Shown here one piece after another: positions 8,858-17,884 of a DNA stretch of 64,000 nucleotides; the stretch's first letter is position 1, and each line of letters opens with the position of its first letter. The DNA is from Sphingosinicella sp942492965 (GTDB lineage: Bacteria; Pseudomonadota; Alphaproteobacteria; Sphingomonadales; Sphingomonadaceae): positions 1,612,001-1,676,000 of the forward strand of contig OW818656.1 in NCBI GenBank assembly GCA_942492965.1. Direction: 5' to 3'. Made by a program: the position numbers and the translations under genes. Under the pieces are notes generated by a model that made no database searches, was not told the DNA's origin, and was given only the letters and a program-made list of their open reading frames with translations.

Positions 8858-9586
8858 CTATTCGCGGTTTCCGAACAGCTGCAGCATGAACATGAACATG
8901 TTGATGAAGTCGAGGTAGAGCGACAGCGCGCCCATTACGACGGCCTTGCCGACGAAGTCGCTGCCCTGCACCTGGAAGTACATGTTCTTGATGCGCTGCG
9001 TGTCATACGCCGTCAGGCCCGCGAAGATCAGCACGCCGATCACCGAGATGACGAACTGCATCACCGACGAGCCGAGGAACATGTTCACCACGCTCGCGAT
9101 GATAAGGCCGATGAGGCCCATCACGAGGAACGTGCCGAAGCCCGAAAGATCCTTCTTCGTCGTGTAGCCGAACAGGCTGAGACCCGCGAAGGCACCCGCC
9201 GTGATGAAGAACATGCGCGCGATCGACGTGCCCGTGTAGGTCAGGAAGATCGTCGACATCGACAGGCCCATCACCGCCGCAAAGGCCCAGAAGACGCCCT
9301 GAGCCGCCGGGGTGGACAGCTTGTTGATGCCGAAGCTCAGCACCATCACGAAGGCGAGCGGCGAGAGGATCAGCACCCACGCGAGCAGACCGCCCTGCGA
9401 AAAGACCTGCGCGGCCATGCCGCTGTTCGCGAACAGCAGCGCCACGATGCCGGAAAGAAGCACGCCGGAGGCCATGTAATTGTAGACCGACAGCATGTAT
9501 TTGCGAAGGCCGGCGTCGAAAGCGACGCCTTCGGCCGTTGTCGCCGGGCGACCGTAAGCCAGGCGAGGATCCGTCTGGTTCACCAT
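8858..9586 (-). CDS. Bax inhibitor-1/YccA family membrane protein
   Basis: A 242-residue polytopic membrane protein with about seven hydrophobic helices. It has the UPF0005/BI-1 pattern near the C-terminus (AGLTAYDTQRIKNMY). Family members in bacteria are inner-membrane proteins linked to FtsH quality control (YccA) or calcium leak (YetJ); which applies here is not shown. I choose ATG at 9586 because GGGAGA lies 8 bp before it; an in-frame GTG at 9595 sits directly against that motif. A strong terminator follows. Confidence 0.92.
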   Translation of the reverse strand: MVNQTDPRLAYGRPATTAEGVAFDAGLRKYMLSVYNYMASGVLLSGIVALLFANSGMAAQVFSQGGLLAWVLILSPLAFVMVLSFGINKLSTPAAQGVFWAFAAVMGLSMSTIFLTYTGTSIARMFFITAGAFAGLSLFGYTTKKDLSGFGTFLVMGLIGLIIASVVNMFLGSSVMQFVISVIGVLIFAGLTAYDTQRIKNMYFQVQGSDFVGKAVVMGALSLYLDFINMFMFMLQLFGNRE

Positions 9587-9678
9587 GTTATTCACTCTCC
9601 CATTCGCCGGGTCATCCGGCTTGCCCCTGCAATATCGTGTGGATTGGCCTCGGCTTCAAGGAAAACCGGACTGATTCA

Positions 9679-12177
9679 CTATAGATTTCTGAGCGCGCGT
9701 GCCGGACGCGCGCCGAGAGCGCTCCAAGAACCCACCAGGCTGAGCAGCAGAATCGCCGCTGCGCCGAGCACGACGGTGAGGATCACGGGCCGCCAGGCAG
9801 GGAGCCATTCCAGCTCGAAAACCTGCGTCACCACATACCAGCCGCCCGCCGTGCCGAGGCCGAAGGCGATGGCGGAGAGCACGATCGCGAGCAGCGCATA
9901 TTCGGCAAGCAGGCTGAGAAGAACCTGGCCCCGGGTGGCGCCCAGCACCTTCAGCATCACCGAATCATAGATGCGCGCGCGCCGCGCCGCCGCGATCGCG
10001 CCGACGAGAACGGCGATCCCCGCCGCGATCGCGACCGAGGCGGCGGCGCGCACGGCGGTCGACATCTGGCCGAGCAGCGCGCCCGCATTTTCGATGACGT
10101 CGCCGACGCGGATCACGGACGCCGAGGAGAACGCCCGCACCACGGCGCGCGACACGGCGGGCACCTCTGCGGGCGATACCGTGACCGTCGCCATTGAGCT
10201 GTGCGGGGCGCTTTCGATAAGGCCGGGCGAATAGACGAGCGCGAAGTTGAAGCCGAGCGAATCCCAGTTGATCTCCCGGAAGCTCGCGATCGTCGCGGGG
10301 AGATCGACGCCAAGCACCGAGACGGTGATGGTGTCGCCGACCTTGAGACCGAGCGCTTCGCCCACCTCCGCGTCCATCGAAACGAGCTGCGGACCGCTAT
10401 AGTCTTCTGGCCACCATTTGCCCGAAACGATGCGGTTCCCCTCGGGCAGCGCCGCCGAATAGGTGAGACCCCGGTCGCCGCGCAGGATCCACGCGCCTTC
10501 GGGCACGTCCTTCATTTCCGAGACGAGCGTGCCGTTCACGGCCACGACCGGCCCACGCAACGACGGCACGGTTCGGATCGCGGCGCCGGGCGCGGCGTCC
10601 AGCACGGTCTTTCGGAACGCGGCAGCTTCCCCGGCGGGAATATCGACGACGAACAGGCTCGGCGCCTCGCGCGGCAAGGCCTCGTCGATCTGGCGCGAAA
10701 GGTTGGTTTCGATCACGGCGAGCGTCGCGAACAGCGTCAGCCCGAGCCCGAGCGCGACGACGAGCTGCCGTGTCATCGATCCCGGCCTGTGGAGATTGCC
10801 GAGCGCAAGCCGCAAAAGCGGCTGCTTCGGGCGCGGCAGGCGCGCGGCGAGCGCCCGGATACCGAGCGCGAGAACCGCGAGCAGCGCCATGAGGCCGAGC
10901 GCGGCGGCGATGAACACGGCGGCGAACAGCGGCTCGCGCGCCTGCGCGACGGCGATGGCAGCGATAACGAGCGCGGCACCGAAGCTGAGCGCCACCACTT
11001 CGAGCGGGGGTCGCGCGATACGTTCGACGCCGGCGCGAAACAGGCGGGCGGCGGGAACGTCGCGCGCCTTCGCGAGCGGCCAGATCGCAAACGCCGCCGC
11101 CGCGAGCAGGCCGTAGAGGATCGCGGTGAGCAGAGGCACAGGATAGACGCCGAGTTCCGGCGGAACGGGCAGCGCATCGCCCGCGAAGGCCACGACGATC
11201 GCGGGCACGAACCCGCCCGCCACCGCGCCGAGGATGACGGCGCCGAGCGCGATCAGCCCCACCTCGATCATGTAGATGCGGAAGATCGTGCGCGAATCCG
11301 CGCCCACGCTTTTCAGCGCCGCGATCGAACGCGTCTTGCCGTCGAGGTATGAGCCGACGCCGTTGCCGACGCCGACACCGGCGACGAGCAGCGCGGTGAG
11401 GCCCACGAGCGTCAGGAACTGGCCGAGCCGTTCGATGAAACGCCGCGTTCCGGGGGCGCCGTTCGAGCGGTCCTGAATGCGCCACGCCGCCTCCGGGAAG
11501 CGTTCGTTGAGCGATTCCGTTACGGATTCGGGGGAAACGTCGGACGGCAGTTTCAGACGGTAGTGCGTGCGATAGAGGCTGCCGGTCTGACGAAGCCCGG
11601 TCTGCCCGAGCGTTTCGAGCGACATGAGCAGCGTCGGCCCGAGCGTGAAGCCCTCGCCGACCTTATCGGGCTCCTCGGCAAGCACGCCGGTGATGCGCAC
11701 GCGCGCGTCGCCTACGCCCACCGTGTCGCCGATGCGGGCGCCGAGCCGGTCGAGCGCGGCCTGATCCACAACGAGCCCGTTCGATTTCAATGCGTCCGCA
11801 AGCGGCCGCCCGCCTTCGAGGCGCACGCTGCCGTAGAACGGATAGGTGCCGTCGACGGCCTTCAGTTCACCGAGCACGCTTTCAGCACCATCAAGCCGGC
11901 TCGCCATCGCGCGCATCCGCACCACTTCGCCGACGCTGCCGAAACCACGGAACGCCGCGATTTCAGCCTCGCTCGCCTGGCGCTGTGTCAGCGCGACGTC
12001 CACATCGCCGCCCAGGATCGACTGCCCCTTTTCGGAAAGCGACGTGACGATGGCGGTGGAAAGGCTGCCGACACCCGCGAGCGCGGCGACGCCGAGGAAC
12101 AGGCAGACCGCGAGCAGCCGCAGCCCGGCAAGGCCGCCGCGCAGGTCGCGTAGCGCGAGCTTCAGCGGCAGGTTCAA
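9679..12177 (-). CDS. ABC transporter permease, FtsX/MacB type (YbbP-like)
   Basis: An 832-residue inner-membrane permease with an N-terminal helix and a long periplasmic domain. It carries two FtsX-like four-helix modules (about 265-395 and 700-825), the size and layout of E. coli YbbP. Frame and context place it as partner of the ATPase at 12174-12878. Translation begins at TTG, whose codon overlaps the ATPase stop (TTGA). With the divergent TesA-like esterase this reproduces the tesA-ybbA-ybbP arrangement common in Proteobacteria. The exported substrate is unknown; lipids or lipoproteins are guessed for this class. Confidence 0.9.
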   Translation of the reverse strand: MNLPLKLALRDLRGGLAGLRLLAVCLFLGVAALAGVGSLSTAIVTSLSEKGQSILGGDVDVALTQRQASEAEIAAFRGFGSVGEVVRMRAMASRLDGAESVLGELKAVDGTYPFYGSVRLEGGRPLADALKSNGLVVDQAALDRLGARIGDTVGVGDARVRITGVLAEEPDKVGEGFTLGPTLLMSLETLGQTGLRQTGSLYRTHYRLKLPSDVSPESVTESLNERFPEAAWRIQDRSNGAPGTRRFIERLGQFLTLVGLTALLVAGVGVGNGVGSYLDGKTRSIAALKSVGADSRTIFRIYMIEVGLIALGAVILGAVAGGFVPAIVVAFAGDALPVPPELGVYPVPLLTAILYGLLAAAAFAIWPLAKARDVPAARLFRAGVERIARPPLEVVALSFGAALVIAAIAVAQAREPLFAAVFIAAALGLMALLAVLALGIRALAARLPRPKQPLLRLALGNLHRPGSMTRQLVVALGLGLTLFATLAVIETNLSRQIDEALPREAPSLFVVDIPAGEAAAFRKTVLDAAPGAAIRTVPSLRGPVVAVNGTLVSEMKDVPEGAWILRGDRGLTYSAALPEGNRIVSGKWWPEDYSGPQLVSMDAEVGEALGLKVGDTITVSVLGVDLPATIASFREINWDSLGFNFALVYSPGLIESAPHSSMATVTVSPAEVPAVSRAVVRAFSSASVIRVGDVIENAGALLGQMSTAVRAAASVAIAAGIAVLVGAIAAARRARIYDSVMLKVLGATRGQVLLSLLAEYALLAIVLSAIAFGLGTAGGWYVVTQVFELEWLPAWRPVILTVVLGAAAILLLSLVGSWSALGARPARALRNL

Positions 12178-12878
12178 GCGACGGTCTCGCGCACGATCTG
12201 CCCGTCGCGCATCTCGACGATGCGGCCGCAGCGCGCGGCAAGCTCGGTATCGTGGGTGATGAGCACCAGTGTCGTGCCCTGCGCGCGCTGCCGCTCGAAC
12301 AGCAGCTCGACGATCTCGTGGCCGGTCGCGGCATCGAGGTTGCCGGTGGGCTCGTCGGCGAAGAGGATGCCGGGGCGGGGCGCCGTGGCGCGCGCGATGG
12401 CGACACGCTGTTGCTCGCCGCCCGAAAGCTGCGAGGGATAGTGCGTCAGCCGGTGGCCGAGACCGACCGCCTCAAGCTCTGCGCGGGCGCGCGCTTCCGC
12501 GTCGGGAACGCCGCCAAGCTCCAGCGGCACCGACACGTTCTCAAGCGCCGTCATGGTGGGCAGCAGGTGAAACGCCTGCAGCACGATGCCGATGCGGCCG
12601 CGCCGCGCGCGGGCGAGCCCGTCTTCGTCGAGCGCGCCGAAATCCTGCCCGGCAACACCGATCCGCCCGCCGCTCGCACGTTCGAGGCCGGAGAGCACCG
12701 CCATCAGCGAGGACTTGCCGGACCCCGAAGGCCCAAGGATCGCAACGCTTTCGCCGCGCGCCACGGAAAGGCTGACGCCGCGCAGGATTTCGACCGCGCC
12801 CGCGCCTTCGCCGAGCGTGAGGGTGACATCGCGCGCATCAATCACGATATTGGAGGGCGCCGAGGAGATATCGTTCAA
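12174..12878 (-). CDS. ABC transporter ATP-binding protein (YbbA-like)
   Basis: A 234-residue ATPase of the MacB/LolD class. Walker A is GPSGSGKSS, the signature is LSGGEQQRVAIARA, Walker B is ILFADEPTGNLD, and the switch His is in LITHD. It powers the adjacent FtsX-type permease, with which it overlaps by 4 bp. Translation appears to start at TTG 12878, only 11 bp from the divergent TTG of the esterase gene. No better start is in frame before the conserved DVTLTLGEG. Confidence 0.94.
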   Translation of the reverse strand: MNDISSAPSNIVIDARDVTLTLGEGAGAVEILRGVSLSVARGESVAILGPSGSGKSSLMAVLSGLERASGGRIGVAGQDFGALDEDGLARARRGRIGIVLQAFHLLPTMTALENVSVPLELGGVPDAEARARAELEAVGLGHRLTHYPSQLSGGEQQRVAIARATAPRPGILFADEPTGNLDAATGHEIVELLFERQRAQGTTLVLITHDTELAARCGRIVEMRDGQIVRETVA

Positions 12879-12889
12879 GGGGATCCGCT

Positions 12890-13552
12890 TTGTCCGGTTG
12901 GAGCACGTTTCGTATTTATGGGGATGCCGCGCGCATTGTCCAAGCCGTCATTGCCGCTTTTCTGCTGTTCATCGGCGCGAGTCCGTCCTTTGCAGAAACG
13001 CGTACGATCGTTGCGTACGGCGATTCGCTGATGGCGGGATACCAGTTGAAGCCCGGCGAAGGCTTCGCGCCGCAGCTCGAAAAGGCGCTGAAGGCGAAAG
13101 GCATCACGGCGCGCGTGGTCAGTGGCGCCGTCTCGGGAGACACCACGGCCGCCGGCAAGGCGCGCATGGCGTGGGTGCTCGGCGGGCTGAAGACGAAGCC
13201 CGACCTCGTCATCCTCGGCCTCGGCGCCAACGACATGCTGCGCGGCCTGCCCCCGGCGCAGGCGCGCGCCAACCTCGATGCGATGATCGCCGACTTCAAG
13301 AAGCGCGGCAGCAAGGTGCTCGTCGCGGGAATGCTCGCCGCGCCCAACATGGGGAAGGCCTATGCGGCGGAGTTCAACGGCATGTACCCGGCGCTCGCGA
13401 AGAAGCACGCCGTGCCGCTCTACCCGTTCTTCATGAAGGGCGTCGTCGTCAACAAGGCGCTGCTGCTCGGCGACGGTATGCACCCCAATCCGAAGGGCGT
13501 TTCCGTGATCGTGCAGGGCATCTTGCCGAGCGTCGAGGCGGCGCTCCGCTAG
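12890..13552 (+). CDS. tesA: SGNH/GDSL arylesterase, TesA-like
   Basis: A 220-residue secreted esterase/thioesterase. It has an N-terminal hydrophobic signal segment ending near SPSFA, then block I GDSLMAG with nucleophile Ser46, block III GLGANDMLRG, and block V DGMHPNPKG with the Asp and His. It is likely periplasmic, hydrolysing acyl or aryl esters or thioesters. The start is TTG 12890, supported by AAGGGGA 7-8 bp upstream. It is divergent from the ybbA-like gene; tesA next to ybbA-ybbP is a known pairing. The stop overlaps the thpR start by 1 bp. Confidence 0.92.
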   Translation: MSGWSTFRIYGDAARIVQAVIAAFLLFIGASPSFAETRTIVAYGDSLMAGYQLKPGEGFAPQLEKALKAKGITARVVSGAVSGDTTAAGKARMAWVLGGLKTKPDLVILGLGANDMLRGLPPAQARANLDAMIADFKKRGSKVLVAGMLAAPNMGKAYAAEFNGMYPALAKKHAVPLYPFFMKGVVVNKALLLGDGMHPNPKGVSVIVQGILPSVEAALR

Positions 13553-14082
13553 TGCACCGGCTGTTCGTCGGGATCGACCTGCCGCACGCGGTGAAGGACG
13601 CGCTCGTGGCGCGCATGGGGGGCGTGCTCGGCGCGCGTTGGCAAAGCGAGGACCAGCTTCACCTGACACTGCGCTTCGTGGGCACGGTCGACACGCACAC
13701 AGCAAATGCCGTCGCCGAAGCGCTGGCAACGATCCGCGCGCGTGCGTTCGATCTCTCCACAGCCCGCACAGGCATTTTCGAGCGCAAGGCCCGCATCGAA
13801 ACCTTGTGGGTGGGCGTCGAACCGCAGGAGCCGGTGAAGGCGCTGCACAACAAGGTGGACCGGGCGCTGCAACTCGTCGGCATCGTGCCCGAGACGCGAA
13901 GCTACCTGCCGCACATCACGCTCGCCCGCTTCTCCGGCACGGCGGGTCCGCTCGATGCCTTCCTGCGCGAGGGCTTTCCGCCGGTCAGCTTCACCGTAGA
14001 TGCGATCACCCTGTTCGAGAGCCGCCTCACCACCGAGGGCGCGGACTATAGCGTCGTCGCGCGCTGGCCGCTGATCGCCTGA
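13552..14082 (+). CDS. thpR: RNA 2',3'-cyclic phosphodiesterase (2'-5' RNA ligase family)
   Basis: A 176-residue 2H phosphoesterase that opens 2',3'-cyclic phosphates on RNA ends. Both HxTx motifs are present: HLTL at residues 37-40 and HITL at 121-124. The GTG start shares one base with the tesA stop (TAGTG), so translation is coupled. The 3' end overlaps the convergent phosphatase gene by 37 bp. Confidence 0.92.
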   Translation: MHRLFVGIDLPHAVKDALVARMGGVLGARWQSEDQLHLTLRFVGTVDTHTANAVAEALATIRARAFDLSTARTGIFERKARIETLWVGVEPQEPVKALHNKVDRALQLVGIVPETRSYLPHITLARFSGTAGPLDAFLREGFPPVSFTVDAITLFESRLTTEGADYSVVARWPLIA

Positions 14083-14516
14083 AGCAGTCCGCGCACGCCG
14101 TCTTCCACGAGCTGGAACGTCTCGGCAAAACCCTCGTCGCCGCCGTAATAGGGGTCAGGCACGTCGCCGCCCTCGGCATGGTCGAGCAGCAACGACACCG
14201 CCGCCCGCGCGCCATCCGGCCGCATGGCGAGCAGGTCCGCGAGGTTCTTCGCGTCCATCGCCACGATATGGTCGAAGCGGTGGAAGTCCTCTTCCGTCAC
14301 CTGCCGCGCACGCAGCATCGAGATGTCGAGGCCCCTTCGCAGTGCTTCCGCCTGCGCGCGCGGATCGGGCGCGCGGCCGATGTGCCAGTCGCCCGTCCCC
14401 GCGCTGTCGATCTCCAGCGCCGCACCTTCCGCCTCCACCAGCCGCCGCATCGCGCCCTCCGCGAGCGGCGAGCGACAGATGTTGCCTAGGCAAACGAACA
14501 GGACCGAGATCGTCAT
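14046..14516 (-). CDS. low-molecular-weight protein-tyrosine phosphatase
   Basis: A 156-residue cytosolic phosphatase. The P-loop CLGNICRS gives the C-x5-R signature (Cys9, Arg15) right after the start, and the general-acid loop VPDPYYGG is near the C-terminus. Length is typical. ATG 14516 is preferred over ATG 14528, because GGAAA lies 6 bp upstream and this start brings the P-loop to its normal position. No tyrosine-kinase or polysaccharide operon is adjacent, so this may be a housekeeping member such as one acting on arsenate or phosphotyrosine proteins; the target is unknown. Confidence 0.92.
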   Translation of the reverse strand: MTISVLFVCLGNICRSPLAEGAMRRLVEAEGAALEIDSAGTGDWHIGRAPDPRAQAEALRRGLDISMLRARQVTEEDFHRFDHIVAMDAKNLADLLAMRPDGARAAVSLLLDHAEGGDVPDPYYGGDEGFAETFQLVEDGVRGLLQAISGQRATTL

Positions 14517-14613
14517 CGCGATTTCCATGCTTTCGATTTCAAAGCCCTGTGTTAGCCACGAGGCCAATGCCCCGGCAAGGGGCGCGTCTTGAAACCGGGG
14601 AGGGTTTGGGCGG

Positions 14614-16194
14614 ATGAACGACGCAGCCGCAATTCTGGAAGCGCGCAAGGGCGAGGTCGGCGGGCCATACGCCTGGTACGTGCTCGGCGTGCTCGTGCTC
14701 GTCTATGTGCTGAACTTCATCGATCGCCAGATCATCTCGATCCTCGCGGAGGACATCAAGGCCGATCTCGGCGTCACCGACGCCGACATGGGCTTCCTCT
14801 ACGGCACCGCGTTCGGCGTCTTTTATTCGCTGTTCGGAATCCCGCTCGGGCGGCTTGCGGACATGTGGTATCGTGGGCGGCTGATGACGATCGGCCTGTC
14901 GGTCTGGTCGGCGATGACGGCGCTTTCCGGCTTCACGCAGAACTTCGGGCAGCTCGCCGCCGCGCGTATCGGCGTCGGCATCGGCGAGGCGACGGCGAGC
15001 CCCTGCGCCTTCTCGATCATCTCGGATTATTTCCCGCGTGAAAAGCGCGCCACCGCGCTCGCCATCTATTCGAGCGGGCTCTATCTCGGCGGCGGCCTGT
15101 CGCTGTTCATCGGCGGCGTCATCGTAAAAAGCTGGAACAGCGCCTTCCCCGGCGGCGGCCCGCTCGGCCTCGCCGGCTGGCAGGCGGCGTTCCTTGCCGT
15201 CGGCCTGCCGGGGCTGCTCCTCGCCCTCTGGGTGCTCACGCTGCGCGAGCCGCTGCGCGGCATGTCCGAAGGAATCCTGAGCCTGCCCGAGCCCTCCCCG
15301 TGGCCGAAATTCTTCACCGAGCTGTCGAGCGTCATTCCGCCCTTCACGCTGGTGCAGGCCGCGCGCGTCGGCGGACGGGCGTTCGCGGTCAACCTCTCGG
15401 GGCTCATCGTTGTCGTGCTCGGCGCGGCCGCGATGATCATGCTCACCGGCGATACGCTGCAGTGGGGTGCCATCGGCATCGGCTGCTATTCGGTGTTCTC
15501 GTGGTCGCAGTCGTTGAAACGCCGCGATCCGCCGACCTACCAGCTCATCTGGGGTACGCCGACGTTCCTGCTCGCGATCCTCGGCTTCGGCTCGATCGCG
15601 TTCGTCACCTACGCCGTCAGCTTCTGGTCCGCGCCTTATGCGATCCGCACCTTCGGCGCCGATCCGGCGATCGTGGGGCTCATCATCGGCGGTGTCGGTG
15701 CGGCGGGCGGCTTCATCGGCGTGATCGCGGGCGGGCGCCTTGCGGACTGGGCGAAATCACGCTGGCCGGCGGGCGACATCCTTGTGGCGACGCTCGGCGT
15801 CATCATCCCCGCGCCGCTCATGCTCATCGTCTACACCACGGAGAGCCTGACGATCTTCTATCTGGCGTTCGTGCCGATGGCGATCATCAACAGCTGCTGG
15901 GTGGGCATCGCCGCCGCGACCAGCCAGAATCTCGTGCTGCCGAGAATGCGCGGCGCCGCGACCGCGACCTATTTCCTCGGCACAACGCTCGTCGGCCTCG
16001 GTCTCGGGCCCTATTTCGCGGGCAAGATGTCGCTTGTCACCGGCAGCCTCGGCACAGGCATCCTCAGCCTGCTCATTGCCGGGCCGGTCACGCTCATCTG
16101 CCTCTGGTTCGTCTGGCGCCGGCTCCCGCAGGCCGAGGCGACGCGCATGGAGCGTGCCGCCGCCGCCGGGGAAGTCCGCGCCGCACAAGCCTGA
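14614..16194 (+). CDS. MFS transporter (spinster-like)
   Basis: A 526-residue major facilitator with about 12 transmembrane helices. It has the loop 2-3 signature (GIPLGRLADMWYRGRLM) and NFIDRQIISILAEDIKADLG at helix 1, typical of the spinster/hexuronate-like MFS group of sphingomonads. A GGGAGGG-type ribosome site precedes the ATG. The GMC oxidoreductase and epoxide hydrolase genes follow on the same strand within 75 bp, so it may import their substrate. The substrate cannot be named. Confidence 0.9.
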   Translation: MNDAAAILEARKGEVGGPYAWYVLGVLVLVYVLNFIDRQIISILAEDIKADLGVTDADMGFLYGTAFGVFYSLFGIPLGRLADMWYRGRLMTIGLSVWSAMTALSGFTQNFGQLAAARIGVGIGEATASPCAFSIISDYFPREKRATALAIYSSGLYLGGGLSLFIGGVIVKSWNSAFPGGGPLGLAGWQAAFLAVGLPGLLLALWVLTLREPLRGMSEGILSLPEPSPWPKFFTELSSVIPPFTLVQAARVGGRAFAVNLSGLIVVVLGAAAMIMLTGDTLQWGAIGIGCYSVFSWSQSLKRRDPPTYQLIWGTPTFLLAILGFGSIAFVTYAVSFWSAPYAIRTFGADPAIVGLIIGGVGAAGGFIGVIAGGRLADWAKSRWPAGDILVATLGVIIPAPLMLIVYTTESLTIFYLAFVPMAIINSCWVGIAAATSQNLVLPRMRGAATATYFLGTTLVGLGLGPYFAGKMSLVTGSLGTGILSLLIAGPVTLICLWFVWRRLPQAEATRMERAAAAGEVRAAQA

Positions 16195-16267
16195 CGCTTT
16201 ATCCAGAATTGCGCCCGCGCCGAAACGCCGTCACTCTTGGGGCCTGGCAGGAATCGGGGAGGTCATG

Positions 16268-17884
16268 ATGTCGGGTTACGACTACATCATCGTGGGAGCA
16301 GGGTCGGCGGGCTGCGTGCTCGCCAATCGCCTCTCGGCGGACCCCAAGACGCGCGTGCTCCTTGTCGAGGCGGGCGGCAAGGACAGTTCCTTCCTCATCC
16401 ACATGCCTGGCGGGCTTTCCAAGATCATCCCGCCGGAAAACGAACACGCCACCAACTGGTGTTTCTGGACCGAACCGCAGAAGCATCTCGACGGCCGCCG
16501 CCTCTACTGGCCGCGCGGGCGCGTGATCGGCGGCTCCTCGTCGATCAACGGCATGGTCTATATCCGCGGGCACGCGAGCGACTACGACCGCTGGGCGCAG
16601 ATGGGCTGCACCGGCTGGAGCTGGGACGACATCCTGCCCTATTTCCGCCGTTCCGAAACGAGCGAGCGCGGTGCCGACGACTATCACGGCGGCGATGGCC
16701 CGCTTCATACCGGGCGCCGCAGCCTGCCCACCCCGCTCATCGACGCCTTCATCAAAGCCGCGGCCGAAGCCGGCCATCCCGTCACCGATGATTTCAACGG
16801 CGCGCAGTTCGAAGGCGCGGGCCGCTATGATTCAACGATCAAGGACGGCGAGCGCTGGTCTGCCGCGAAGGGTTATCTGAAACCGATCCTCGACCGCCCC
16901 AATCTCGATGTCCTCACCGACGTGCTCGTCGAACGCGTCACCTTCAACGGGCGTCAGGCGACAGGCATCGCCTATCTGAAGAACGGCCAGGCGGAGACGG
17001 CCTCCGCGCGCGAGACGATCGTCTGCGGCGGCGCGGTGAACTCGCCGCAGCTGCTGATGCTCTCCGGCATCGGACCCGCCGCGCATCTCGCGGAGCATGG
17101 CATCGCGGTCGTCCACGATGCGCCCGACGTCGGCGGCAATCTGCAGGATCATCTCGATATCCTGATGCAGTGGACCTGCACGCAGCCGATCACGCTCAAC
17201 AAGAACGCGGGCTTCCACAACAAGCTGCTCGCGCTCGGCAATTGGGTGCTGCGCCGCGATGGTTCGGGCGCCTACATGCCGACGCCCGCAGGCGCCTTCC
17301 TATCGACGCGGCCGGGCCTTGCCGCGCCGGATATCCAGATTCACTTCATGCCCGTGCTTGGCGAACCGCATGGGCGCGGCACGCTCGGCCATCAGCACGG
17401 CTATGCCATGCACATGTGCCAGCTCCGTCCTGAAAGCCGCGGCACGATCCGCCTCCAGTCCGCCGATCCCACCGCGCATCCGGCGATCGATCCCAACTAT
17501 CTCTCCGCATCCGGCGACCTCGAAACCCTGCTCGCGGGCATCGAGATCACGCGGAACATCGGGCGGATGCCCGCGCTTGCACCCTTCCGCGGCAAGGAGG
17601 TCTGGCCCGGCGAGGGCGTCACTGCGCGCGAGGACATCGTGAAGGCGCTGAAGGCATGGGGCGAGACGATTTATCATCCGATCGGCACGTGCCGCATGGG
17701 CGCGGACGAGCGCTCGGTCGTGGATATCCGGCTTTCCGTGCGCGGCGTCTCCGGCCTGCGCGTCGTCGATGCTTCGGTGATGCCGGCGCTCATTTCCGGC
17801 AATACCAACGCGCCGACGATCGCGATCGCCGAAAAAGCCGCCGACATGATCCTCGCGGACGCGCGCCAGGCGCTCGCGGCGTGA
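16268..17884 (+). CDS. GMC family FAD-dependent oxidoreductase (choline dehydrogenase-like)
   Basis: A 538-residue flavoenzyme. It has an N-terminal FAD fold (DYIIVGAGSAGCVLANRLS), the GMC signature around RGRVIGGSSSINGMVYIRGH, the active-site His in YHPIGTCRMG, and the C-terminal VVDASVMPALISGNTNAPT motif. It oxidises a primary or secondary alcohol; choline is only one possible substrate and no betaine genes are near. Two adjacent ATGs exist (16265, 16268); GGGGAGG has better spacing to 16268. The stop overlaps the next GTG (GTGA), so it is translationally coupled to the epoxide hydrolase. Confidence 0.93.
   Translation: MSGYDYIIVGAGSAGCVLANRLSADPKTRVLLVEAGGKDSSFLIHMPGGLSKIIPPENEHATNWCFWTEPQKHLDGRRLYWPRGRVIGGSSSINGMVYIRGHASDYDRWAQMGCTGWSWDDILPYFRRSETSERGADDYHGGDGPLHTGRRSLPTPLIDAFIKAAAEAGHPVTDDFNGAQFEGAGRYDSTIKDGERWSAAKGYLKPILDRPNLDVLTDVLVERVTFNGRQATGIAYLKNGQAETASARETIVCGGAVNSPQLLMLSGIGPAAHLAEHGIAVVHDAPDVGGNLQDHLDILMQWTCTQPITLNKNAGFHNKLLALGNWVLRRDGSGAYMPTPAGAFLSTRPGLAAPDIQIHFMPVLGEPHGRGTLGHQHGYAMHMCQLRPESRGTIRLQSADPTAHPAIDPNYLSASGDLETLLAGIEITRNIGRMPALAPFRGKEVWPGEGVTAREDIVKALKAWGETIYHPIGTCRMGADERSVVDIRLSVRGVSGLRVVDASVMPALISGNTNAPTIAIAEKAADMILADARQALAA

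Noticed and set aside
12586..13551. Long N-terminal extension of ThpR
   Set aside because: The frame overlaps ybbA and tesA out of frame; the ThpR family starts at the GTG 13552 with the HxTx motif at the usual distance.
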